Shown here: piece by piece, positions 1-5,181 of the stretch
How positions within the stretch are numbered: the stretch's first letter is position 1
Layout of the letters: the number at the start of each line of letters is the position of its first letter
Assembly (NCBI GenBank): GCA_029056365.1
Contig: JAIDBM010000307.1
Coordinates: 1-5,181 of the forward strand
Length of the DNA stretch: 5,181 nt
Reading direction: 5' to 3'
Source of the DNA: Muribaculaceae bacterium
Lineage (GTDB): Bacteria; Bacteroidota; Bacteroidia; Bacteroidales; Muribaculaceae
Made by a program: the position numbers and the translations under genes
Notes under the pieces: model-generated
The model's input: the letters and a program-made list of their open reading frames with translations, nothing else
What the model was told of the DNA's origin: nothing
Database searches by the model: none

Positions 1-935
1 CCACATGGTCGTTGCTTGGTCCGGCGTTTGCCGTGATTCGCCCGGTGGCGGCTTTGGTAACAGCTGTGTTCGGAGGCATCGCGGTTGGGAAAACCGAGAA
101 AGCCGGCCATTGTTCAGAGTGCATCGGAGATGACGCTGCACCGGAATCCGGCAATAAAAGTTTCGGAGCAAAACTTGCCGATGCTTTCCGCTATGGATAT
201 ATCGACCTGGTTGCAAGTATCGGAGGATGGCTGGTGGCCGGACTGGTGATTGCTGCGTTGATAACAGTTTACGTGCCGTCGGACTTCTTTTCGGCTCTTG
301 GAGCCACTCCGATACTGTCAATGCTGGCTGTACTTGTAGTGGCGATACCGATGTATGTATGTGCCACAGGCTCGATACCGATAGCCATGTCTTTGATAAT
401 GAAAGGCCTGTCGCCTGGAACCGCCCTGGTGCTGCTTATGGCCGGACCGGCGGCTAATTTCGCATCATTCACACTCGTGTCAAAAGAAATGGGACGCAAG
501 GCCGCCTTGATATATCTCGGAGCTATTATAACAGGAGCGATTGTATTCGGATTGTTGATTGACTACGCACTGCCTTCGCAGTGGTTCGTGCCAGGCCACA
601 TGCATGGCTTGTGTGGCCATGAAGCCGGATTGAGTCTGTTCAAGACCGTCTGCTCCGGTATTCTCTCCATGCTTCTGCTGTATGCATTCATACGCCGGAA
701 AAAACATAATCACAAACATATAAAAACAGAAGAAATGACAGAAGTATATCAGATCAAAGGCATGAATTGCCCGCATTGCCAGGCATCGGTAGCCAAAGCA
801 ATAACCTCGGTGGAGGGCGTTGAAAACGTAGATGTGAATCTGAGCGCCGGCACTGCCACAGTTGATGGAAACCATGACCCGGAAAAAATAATAGCAGCTG
901 TGCACGCGGCGGGATTTGAAGCCTGCAAGGGGTAG
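1..935 (+). CDS. SO_0444-type Cu/Zn efflux permease with C-terminal HMA domain, 5'-partial
   Basis: The reading frame is open to the window edge (first whole codon at 3), and the TTG at 12 is mid-protein, so the N-terminal part is missing. Residues are counted from that TTG. Hydrophobic segments lie at about 5-25, 66-89, 99-119, 134-157, 162-187 and 207-227, fitting an inner-membrane permease of the DUF318 family. Family-like signatures are PMYVCATGSIPIA (113-125) and MAGPAANF (143-150). Possible metal ligands in the loops are Cys34/Cys37 (HCSEC) and a His/Cys-rich stretch at 196-203. A His/Lys-rich linker (230-238) leads to an HMA domain (about 243-307) carrying the metal-binding motif GMNCPHC (250-256). 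The family is linked to copper/zinc efflux; the metal here is inferred, not shown. A hairpin follows the stop codon, so this is probably the last gene of its transcript. Confidence 0.85.
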   Translation, partial: TWSLLGPAFAVIRPVAALVTAVFGGIAVGKTEKAGHCSECIGDDAAPESGNKSFGAKLADAFRYGYIDLVASIGGWLVAGLVIAALITVYVPSDFFSALGATPILSMLAVLVVAIPMYVCATGSIPIAMSLIMKGLSPGTALVLLMAGPAANFASFTLVSKEMGRKAALIYLGAIITGAIVFGLLIDYALPSQWFVPGHMHGLCGHEAGLSLFKTVCSGILSMLLLYAFIRRKKHNHKHIKTEEMTEVYQIKGMNCPHCQASVAKAITSVEGVENVDVNLSAGTATVDGNHDPEKIIAAVHAAGFEACKG

Positions 936-954
936 AGCATTGCCGAAGCAGCGC

Positions 955-995
955 ACGCGGGATACATGCCGAAAAAAACGGCATGTATCCCGCGT
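955..995 (+). terminator. Long perfect hairpin after the permease gene, probable terminator
   Basis: Arms 955-971 and 979-995 pair perfectly over 17 bp around a loop of seven A (972-978). It begins 20 nt after the permease stop codon and separates that gene from ppdK. The bases after the stem (TTGTGATTATG) are only mildly T-rich, so the U-tract is poor for a classical intrinsic terminator. It may instead act as a 3'-end stabiliser or as a weak terminator. Confidence 0.65.
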
Positions 996-1069
996 TGTGA
1001 TTATGTGCTTGAGAATCAAATATGCAGACGCGATTTGAAATGATGAGCCGTCAAAAATTTTTACATAAA

Positions 1070-1093
1070 AAATTGCAACTCCAACTGCAATTT
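1070..1093. promoter_or_regulatory. Inverted repeat over the ppdK promoter, possible operator
   Basis: AAATTGCA (1070-1077) and TGCAATTT (1086-1093) are exact reverse complements separated by 8 nt. The repeat covers the -33 element and most of the -33/-7 spacer. The half-sites are 16 bp apart centre to centre, which would suit a dimeric regulator. The regulator is unknown, and an 8-bp repeat in A/T-rich DNA can arise by chance. Confidence 0.35.
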
Positions 1094-1103
1094 ATTAACT
1101 TTG
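1072..1103 (+). promoter_or_regulatory. Bacteroidota-type promoter for ppdK
   Basis: A perfect TAnnTTTG -7 box (TAACTTTG) lies at 1096-1103. An ATTG resembling the TTTG -33 element lies at 1072-1075, and 20 nt separate the two, which is the usual spacing. A/T tracts directly upstream (AAAAATTTTT at 1053-1062) could act like an UP element. Transcription would start near 1109-1111, giving a leader of about 108 nt. A second -7-like match (TACCTTTG, 1154-1161) has no -33 partner and is less likely. Confidence 0.6.
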
Positions 1104-1218
1104 TGCTTTAAAACATAGGCCCAAAGCCATAAAACAACATAGCTGAAATTCTATACCTTTGGGACTCAGTTGATTAAAAATAAACTATAAGAAATATAAC
1201 CATTTATAATCAAAGAAA

Positions 1219-3933
1219 ATGAAAAGAGTCTATACTTTCGGCGACGGTAAAGCGGAAGGCAACGCGTCAATGCGTAATCTGCTCGGCGGAAAAGGCGCCA
1301 ACCTCGCAGAGATGAACCTCCTCGGCATGCCAGTGCCTCCCGGTTTCACCATCACAACCGAAGTCTGCACCGAATACACCCAGTACGGAAAAGAAGAAGT
1401 CGTAAAGAGAATCAAAGATGAGGTAGAAGCAGCTATCGCTCACGTTGAAGAACTTACAGGCAAAAAATTCAACGACCCCAAGAATCCTCTTCTTGTATCG
1501 GTACGTTCTGGCGCCCGCGCCTCGATGCCCGGTATGATGGACACAGTGCTTAACCTCGGCATGAATGACGACACCGTGGCTTCTCTCGCCGAAAAAAGCG
1601 GAAATCCGCGTTTCGCATGGGACAGCTACCGCCGTTTCGTTCAGATGTACGGCGATGTGGTTCTGGGCATGAAACCCAAATCGAAGACCGACATCGACCC
1701 CTTCGAGGAAATCATGGACAAGGTCAAAGAAGAAAAGGGTGTGAAACTCGACACCGAACTCGATGTAGAAGACCTCAAGACTCTTGTACACCTGTTCAAG
1801 GCAGCTGTAAAGGAATTCACAGGAAAAGACTTCCCCGACAGCGCATGGGAACAGCTCTGGGGCGGCATCTGTGCTGTGTTCGACAGCTGGATGAACGAGC
1901 GTGCCATCCTTTATCGCCGCATGAACCAGATACCCGAAGAGTGGGGTACCGCCGTGAACGTACAGGCCATGGTATACGGAAACATGGGTGAGAACTCCGC
2001 TACAGGCGTGGCCTTCAGCCGCGATGCCGCTACCGGAGAAAACATCTTCAACGGAGAATATCTTATCAACGCACAAGGCGAAGACGTTGTTGCCGGTATA
2101 CGTACTCCCCAGCAGATCACTATCGAAGGCTCGCGCCGCTGGGCTGCTCTTCAGGGAATAAGCGAAGAAGAACGCGCCTCGAAATACCCCTCGCTCGAAG
2201 AATCGATGCCTGTTTGCGCAAACGAACTCTTCAAAATCGCCGACAGCCTCGAGGCCTATTACAAGGACATGCAGGACATGGAATTCACCATACAGGACGG
2301 TAAACTGTGGATGCTCCAGACTCGTAACGGAAAACGCACAGGTGCCGCAATGGTTAAAATCGCCATGGACCTTCTCCGCGCCGGCGAAATCGATGAAAAA
2401 ACCGTGCTGATGAGAATGGAGCCGCAGAAACTCGACGAACTTCTCCACCCGGTATTCGACAAGACAGCTCTCAAACGTGCCAACGTAGTAGCAAAAGGTC
2501 TGCCCGCATCACCCGGTGCAGCCACAGGTCAGGTTGTGTTCTCGGCCGATGAAGCCGAAGCATGGGCTGAAAAGAAGAAAAAAGTAATCCTTGTCCGCAT
2601 CGAAACATCACCCGAAGACCTCCGCGGTATGGCTGTAGCCCAGGGTATCCTCACAATGCGTGGAGGTATGACTTCGCACGCTGCAGTGGTTGCCCGCGGT
2701 ATGGGCAAATGCTGTGTGTCGGGTGCCGGTGAAATCAAGGTCGACTATAAAGAGAAAACCGTTGAAATGGGTGGAAAACTTTACCACGAAGGCGACTGGA
2801 TTTCGCTCAACGGCTCGACCGGTGAAGTTTATGACGGCCAGGTTCCCACTGCCGAACCCGAAATCGGCGGTGACTTCGGCGCCATCATGAACCTTGCATC
2901 GAAGTACACAAAAACTCTCGTACGCACCAACGCCGACTCGCCCCGCGATGCAAAGCAGGCACGCCACTTCGGCGCCCAGGGTATCGGTCTGTGCCGTACC
3001 GAGCACATGTTCTTCGAAGGCGACCGTATCAAGGCCATGCGTGAGATGATTATTGCCAGCGATGAAGAAGGACGCCGTCAGGCACTTGCAAAACTCCTTC
3101 CGATGCAGCGCGGCGACTTCGAAGGCATCTTCGAAGCAATGGACGGCTATGGTGTGACCATCCGACTTCTCGATCCCCCTCTGCACGAATTCGTACCCCA
3201 TCAGACTGCAACTCAGAAAGAGCTTGCCGATGAAATGGGCATAAGCCTTGCCGATGTAAAGGCAAAGGTCGACAGCCTTGAGGAATTCAACCCCATGCTC
3301 GGCCACCGCGGTTGCCGTCTGGGCATCACATATCCCGAAATCACAGAAATGCAGGCCCGTGCTATTATCGAAGCCGCTCTTGCATGCAAGGCCAGAGGCA
3401 TCGATGTGCATCCTGAAATAATGATTCCTCTGGTGGGATCGCTGAAAGAAATCCAGCATCAGGCAAATGTAATCAATGAAACTGCCGCTAAAGTATTTGA
3501 TGAGCAGGGCCGTTCGATTCCCTACCTCGTAGGAACCATGATAGAAGTTCCCCGTGCCGCTCTGACTGCAAACGAAATCGCAACAGTGGCCGACTTCTTC
3601 AGCTTCGGAACCAACGACCTCACTCAGATGACATTCGGTTTCTCGCGTGACGATGCTCCCAAATTCCTCAAATTCTACAAGGAGCACGGCATCATCAAGA
3701 CCGATCCCTTCGAAGTACTCGACCAGGAAGGTGTTGGCCAGCTCGTGCGTATGGGCGTAGAAAAAGGCCGTGGCACCAAGCCTGAACTCAAGGTAGGCAT
3801 CTGCGGCGAACACGGCGGCGAACCTTCTTCAGTGAAGTTCTGCGCCAAGCTCGGCATGAACTATGTAAGCTGCTCGCCTTTCCGCGTGCCCATCGCCCGC
3901 GTAGCAGCGGCCCAGGCTGCAATAGAGGACTAA
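1219..3933 (+). CDS. ppdK: Pyruvate, phosphate dikinase
   Basis: This cytosolic enzyme reversibly converts pyruvate, ATP and phosphate to PEP, AMP and pyrophosphate, linking glycolysis and gluconeogenesis. At 904 aa it is full length. The N-terminal ATP-grasp region contains GGKGANLAEM (23-32, Lys25), SVRSGARASMPGMMDT (94-109) and Glu355, Gln367 and Arg369. The swivelling phosphohistidine domain contains GGMTSHAAVVARG with catalytic His487; Thr485 two residues earlier is the position targeted by the PPDK regulatory kinase/phosphatase in other organisms. The C-terminal PEP/pyruvate barrel contains LCRTEHMF (591-598, Arg593), RLLDPP (Arg649), GTMIEVPRAAL (Glu776), SFGTNDLTQM (Asn799, Asp800) and GICGEHGGEP with catalytic Cys862. 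These match the Clostridium symbiosum enzyme at a constant offset of 31-32 residues. The ATG at 1219 follows an A-rich leader lacking a Shine-Dalgarno sequence, as is usual in Bacteroidota. The gene is monocistronic, with its own promoter and terminator. Confidence 0.98.
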   Translation: MKRVYTFGDGKAEGNASMRNLLGGKGANLAEMNLLGMPVPPGFTITTEVCTEYTQYGKEEVVKRIKDEVEAAIAHVEELTGKKFNDPKNPLLVSVRSGARASMPGMMDTVLNLGMNDDTVASLAEKSGNPRFAWDSYRRFVQMYGDVVLGMKPKSKTDIDPFEEIMDKVKEEKGVKLDTELDVEDLKTLVHLFKAAVKEFTGKDFPDSAWEQLWGGICAVFDSWMNERAILYRRMNQIPEEWGTAVNVQAMVYGNMGENSATGVAFSRDAATGENIFNGEYLINAQGEDVVAGIRTPQQITIEGSRRWAALQGISEEERASKYPSLEESMPVCANELFKIADSLEAYYKDMQDMEFTIQDGKLWMLQTRNGKRTGAAMVKIAMDLLRAGEIDEKTVLMRMEPQKLDELLHPVFDKTALKRANVVAKGLPASPGAATGQVVFSADEAEAWAEKKKKVILVRIETSPEDLRGMAVAQGILTMRGGMTSHAAVVARGMGKCCVSGAGEIKVDYKEKTVEMGGKLYHEGDWISLNGSTGEVYDGQVPTAEPEIGGDFGAIMNLASKYTKTLVRTNADSPRDAKQARHFGAQGIGLCRTEHMFFEGDRIKAMREMIIASDEEGRRQALAKLLPMQRGDFEGIFEAMDGYGVTIRLLDPPLHEFVPHQTATQKELADEMGISLADVKAKVDSLEEFNPMLGHRGCRLGITYPEITEMQARAIIEAALACKARGIDVHPEIMIPLVGSLKEIQHQANVINETAAKVFDEQGRSIPYLVGTMIEVPRAALTANEIATVADFFSFGTNDLTQMTFGFSRDDAPKFLKFYKEHGIIKTDPFEVLDQEGVGQLVRMGVEKGRGTKPELKVGICGEHGGEPSSVKFCAKLGMNYVSCSPFRVPIARVAAAQAAIED

Positions 3934-3965
3934 TCCCCTTCGACTGAATATAAGAATTCAATAAC

Positions 3966-4005
3966 AAGGCGGGGATTTCGAATCATCGGAATCCCCGCCT
4001 TTCTT
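3966..4005 (+). terminator. Intrinsic terminator of ppdK
   Basis: AAGGCGGGGATT (3966-3977) pairs with AATCCCCGCCTT (3990-4001). The stem extends inward through a T-G wobble and two more pairs to a 6-nt AATCAT loop (3981-3986). The GC-rich stem is followed by TTTCTT. It starts 32 nt after the ppdK stop codon and ends only about 10 nt before the next start codon. Confidence 0.85.
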
Positions 4006-4014
4006 AATCTCTCT

Positions 4015-4236
4015 ATGAATATGTCAGAAGCTGAAATGAATGCCTATAGGTTCAATTCCGGCAAGGAACCGACTGACGAAATGCTTGCACAAATTATGCG
4101 CGAAGTGGCAGAAGATGCTAAAAAAAGCAATGAAGAAGCTGCCAACAAGCACCTTGATGATATGCGACGAGAAATGATAGCAGATGAGGCGAAATGGGCC
4201 GACCGCATAAATGAAATTAGGAATGGCAAGCATTGA
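4015..4236 (+). CDS. Small charged protein, candidate antitoxin of the downstream zeta-like kinase
   Basis: This is a 73-aa soluble protein with no signal peptide or membrane segment. It is rich in Glu, Asp, Lys, Arg and Met and looks mostly helical. The N-terminal part (YRFNSGKEPTDEMLAQIM, about 11-28) resembles, from memory, small hypothetical proteins found just upstream of zeta-toxin-family genes in Bacteroidales. A long amphipathic stretch rich in E, K and A follows (29-67). No helix-turn-helix or known antitoxin fold is recognisable. Its last 26 nt overlap the start of the kinase gene in another frame, pointing to one transcript and coupled translation. The ATG at 4015 is used; ATGs at 4021 and 4036 are possible alternatives. 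The antitoxin role rests on gene order and overlap and is an inference. No promoter is visible between the ppdK terminator and this gene. Confidence 0.75.
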   Translation: MNMSEAEMNAYRFNSGKEPTDEMLAQIMREVAEDAKKSNEEAANKHLDDMRREMIADEAKWADRINEIRNGKH

Positions 4237-4849
4237 ACATAAACCGGAAATGATTATAATTGCCGGACCAAATGGGTCGGGCAAAACTTCCATTACCCAA
4301 AAGTTTCTCCATCATGAGTGGGCGGAAGGGACCATTTATATCAATCCTGATCAGGTTGCCAAAGACATGTTCGGAGACTGGAACAATGAGGCAGCCGTAT
4401 TAAAAGCAGCCAACTATTGCTCTGAACTTCGCGAGCGATGTCTTGCCAAGAAGAAAAGTTTTGTATTCGAGACTGTCTTTTCTGCTCAGGATAAAATTGA
4501 TTTCGTAATACGAGCAAAAGAAGCAGGCTTCTTTATCAGATTATTTTTCATTTCAACAACGAATCCGACAGTCAATGCCTCGCGTATTGCTAATAGAGTA
4601 ATGAAAGGCGGGCATGATGTTCCAATCAAAAAAATTATCTCGCGCTATTATAAGTCTATCAGGAATTGTAAGACTATTGCTTTGATAATAGACCGACTTT
4701 ATGTTTACGACAACTCTATCGACGATGCAGACGCCCGCCCCCTATTCCGTCTCACTAATGGTCAAATAGCAAAGCAATACACAACCGATATCCCCGAATG
4801 GGCCCAAACCCTATTGAAAGATGCGCGCAATTATAATTCGGAACATTAG
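4211..4849 (+). CDS. Zeta-toxin-like P-loop kinase (COG4185 type)
   Basis: This is a 212-aa cytosolic P-loop protein. The Walker A motif GPNGSGKTS lies at 19-27 (Lys25), directly after a hydrophobic beta strand (MIIIA). Further features match zeta-toxin/COG4185 kinases: INPDQVA (44-50), with Asp47 at the likely catalytic-base position; FVFETVFS (84-91), whose Glu fits the substrate/acceptor region; and RIANRVMKGGHDVP (125-138), with Arg125, Arg129 and the GGHDVP hallmark, followed by Arg145. Length and motif order indicate an intact protein. Classical zeta/PezT toxins phosphorylate UDP-N-acetylglucosamine; whether this subgroup does so is not known. The start at 4211 overlaps the upstream gene by 26 nt; starts at 4223 (14-nt overlap) or 4250 would keep every motif. 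Together the pair looks like a toxin-antitoxin module. The C-terminal codons abut the protease remnant on the other strand. Confidence 0.85.
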   Translation: MKLGMASIEHKPEMIIIAGPNGSGKTSITQKFLHHEWAEGTIYINPDQVAKDMFGDWNNEAAVLKAANYCSELRERCLAKKKSFVFETVFSAQDKIDFVIRAKEAGFFIRLFFISTTNPTVNASRIANRVMKGGHDVPIKKIISRYYKSIRNCKTIALIIDRLYVYDNSIDDADARPLFRLTNGQIAKQYTTDIPEWAQTLLKDARNYNSEH

Positions 4850-4954
4850 CTTGCATGCCGCCGTTTTCGTTGAGCACGACGTCACGTCGCAATGGTTGAA
4901 ATTTCAGCCTCCGACGTGGCCTTTGAGTGAGATGTAATATGCGGTCTTGGACAT
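4842..4954 (-). pseudogene. Decayed N-terminal fragment of a ClpP-like serine protease gene
   Basis: Read leftward from an ATG at 4954-4952, the sequence encodes MSKTAYYISLKGHVGG, then a TGA at 4906-4904, then NFNHCDV. One frame over, from 4883 down to 4842, it continues DVVLNENGGMQANV. Joined with a 1-nt deletion near 4883 restored and the TGA read as a sense codon (TGG, Trp, would fit), this resembles, from memory, the N-terminus of ClpP/S14-like proteases on Bacteroides phages and conjugative elements (ISLKGYVGG, then a VDYVLNKN-like stretch and VNVLIDS). Similarity stops at 4842, inside the end of the kinase gene, so the catalytic Ser/His/Asp region is absent. The fragment cannot make a functional protease. 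The assignment rests on remembered family sequence and a short stretch. Confidence 0.5.
4881..4920. repeat. Imperfect 40-nt stem-loop inside the protease remnant
   Basis: The outer arms GTCACGTCG (4881-4889) and CGACGTGGC (4912-4920) pair with one wobble. After a small internal loop, GGTTGA (4894-4899) pairs with TCAGCC (4904-4909), again with one wobble, around AATT. CGACGT also occurs at 4877-4882. There is no U-tract on either side. Since it falls on former coding sequence, the structure may be incidental. Confidence 0.3.
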
Positions 4955-4973
4955 GGCAAAACTAACTTTGCCA
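4954..4973. repeat. Perfect 7-bp inverted repeat at the start codon of the protease remnant
   Basis: TGGCAAA (4954-4960) and TTTGCCA (4967-4973) are exact reverse complements around ACTAAC. On the minus strand the repeat lies directly upstream of the remnant's ATG and overlaps its first base. It could have been an operator or a translation-controlling hairpin for that gene. There is no T-run, so it is not a terminator. Confidence 0.35.
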
Positions 4974-5181
4974 CGAAGTTACTGCTATATATAAGTGGGT
5001 AAAAAGACACGTAAATTCATAGAATTATCATAATTTTGCAACAGGGATAGAAAATAATATTATCTAAGGTTAATATCGGCAATACATCATATCCTAGAAC
5101 AGGTCTACTGTGTGGTGAAATTTGTGAGAATTATTCCAATACGGTATTTAAAGGCGCAACATTTACCCCTGGCGGATGCAG
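4955..5181. other. A/T-rich region with no convincing gene
   Basis: No start-initiated frame of useful length was found on either strand. One plus-strand frame is free of stops from 5051 to the window end (43 codons) but has no ATG, GTG or TTG start; CTG at 5108 is the closest. No tRNA or rRNA is recognisable. AATAC-G-GTATT (5138-5148) is a short inverted repeat. The part near 4955-5030 may be the old leader of the protease remnant, and the rest may be the leader of a gene beyond the edge. Confidence 0.5.
5031..5038 (+). promoter_or_regulatory. Possible Bacteroidota -7 box pointing right
   Basis: TAATTTTG matches the TAnnTTTG consensus exactly. No TTTG-like -33 element is present 19-21 nt upstream (the sequence near 5007-5011 is ACACG), which weakens the call. 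If used, transcription would start near 5045 and run out of the window towards an unseen gene. Confidence 0.3.

Noticed and set aside
12..14. TTG as the true start of the permease
   Set aside because: The frame stays open upstream to the window edge and encodes TWS, and the following residues fit the interior of the family. The gene is better treated as 5'-truncated by the window.
480..1019. Minus-strand open frame of 179 codons across the permease 3' end
   Set aside because: It is antisense to a well-supported permease/HMA gene, runs through the hairpin, and its translation shows no known motif.
1154..1161. Second -7-like box TACCTTTG in the ppdK leader
   Set aside because: No -33-like TTTG lies 19-21 nt upstream (the sequence there is ATAAAACAAC), so the 1096-1103 box is preferred.
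1267..2448. Long open frame of 393 codons on the minus strand inside ppdK
   Set aside because: It lies antisense to an unambiguous ppdK with all catalytic motifs. Its translation has no recognisable domain and reflects the codon bias of the sense strand.
2608..3813. Long open frame of 401 codons on the minus strand inside ppdK
   Set aside because: This is also a codon-bias shadow of ppdK. The translation shows no recognisable domain, and there is no promoter or leader.
4957..4964. Minus-strand TAGTTTTG as a promoter for the protease remnant
   Set aside because: It sits almost on the ATG at 4954, leaving no room for a leader, and the sequence 20 nt upstream (ATAG) is not a -33 element.
4954..4973. 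Hairpin as the terminator of the kinase gene
   Set aside because: There is no T-run after either arm, and it lies more than 100 nt beyond the kinase stop codon. It fits better as a site at the start of the old protease gene.

Overview
The window looks like chromosomal DNA of a Bacteroidales bacterium, probably a gut lineage of moderate GC such as Muribaculaceae. Supporting signs are a Bacteroidota-type promoter (TAnnTTTG -7 box with a -33 element 20 nt upstream), A-rich leaders without a Shine-Dalgarno sequence, and the kinds of genes present. The genus is an inference and was not tested.

Layout, left to right. (1) 1-935, plus strand: the 3' part of a metal-efflux permease (SO_0444 / DUF318 type) with a C-terminal HMA metal-binding domain; its 5' end lies outside the window. 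(2) 936-1218: a 17-bp perfect hairpin after the permease, then a promoter, an inverted repeat lying over that promoter, and an A-rich leader. (3) 1219-3933, plus: an intact pyruvate, phosphate dikinase gene (ppdK) with all catalytic motifs, closed by a strong intrinsic terminator at 3966-4005. (4) 4015-4236 and 4211-4849, plus: two overlapping small genes. The second is a zeta-toxin-like P-loop kinase (COG4185 type), and the first encodes a small charged protein placed where an antitoxin would be. (5) 4842-4954, minus: a decayed N-terminal fragment resembling the ClpP-like serine protease genes of Bacteroides mobile elements, with one in-frame stop and one apparent 1-nt deletion. (6) 4955-5181: no convincing gene; one possible -7 box pointing right.

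The permease and ppdK are separate transcription units; ppdK is a stand-alone, probably well-expressed central-carbon gene. The kinase pair and the protease remnant form a small accessory patch just after the ppdK terminator. The remnant's recognisable similarity stops within the last codons of the kinase gene, which suggests that an older mobile-element segment was cut there by a rearrangement or by arrival of the toxin-antitoxin-like pair. No complete undescribed system is evident. The points most worth checking are the small partner of the kinase and the protease remnant beside it.
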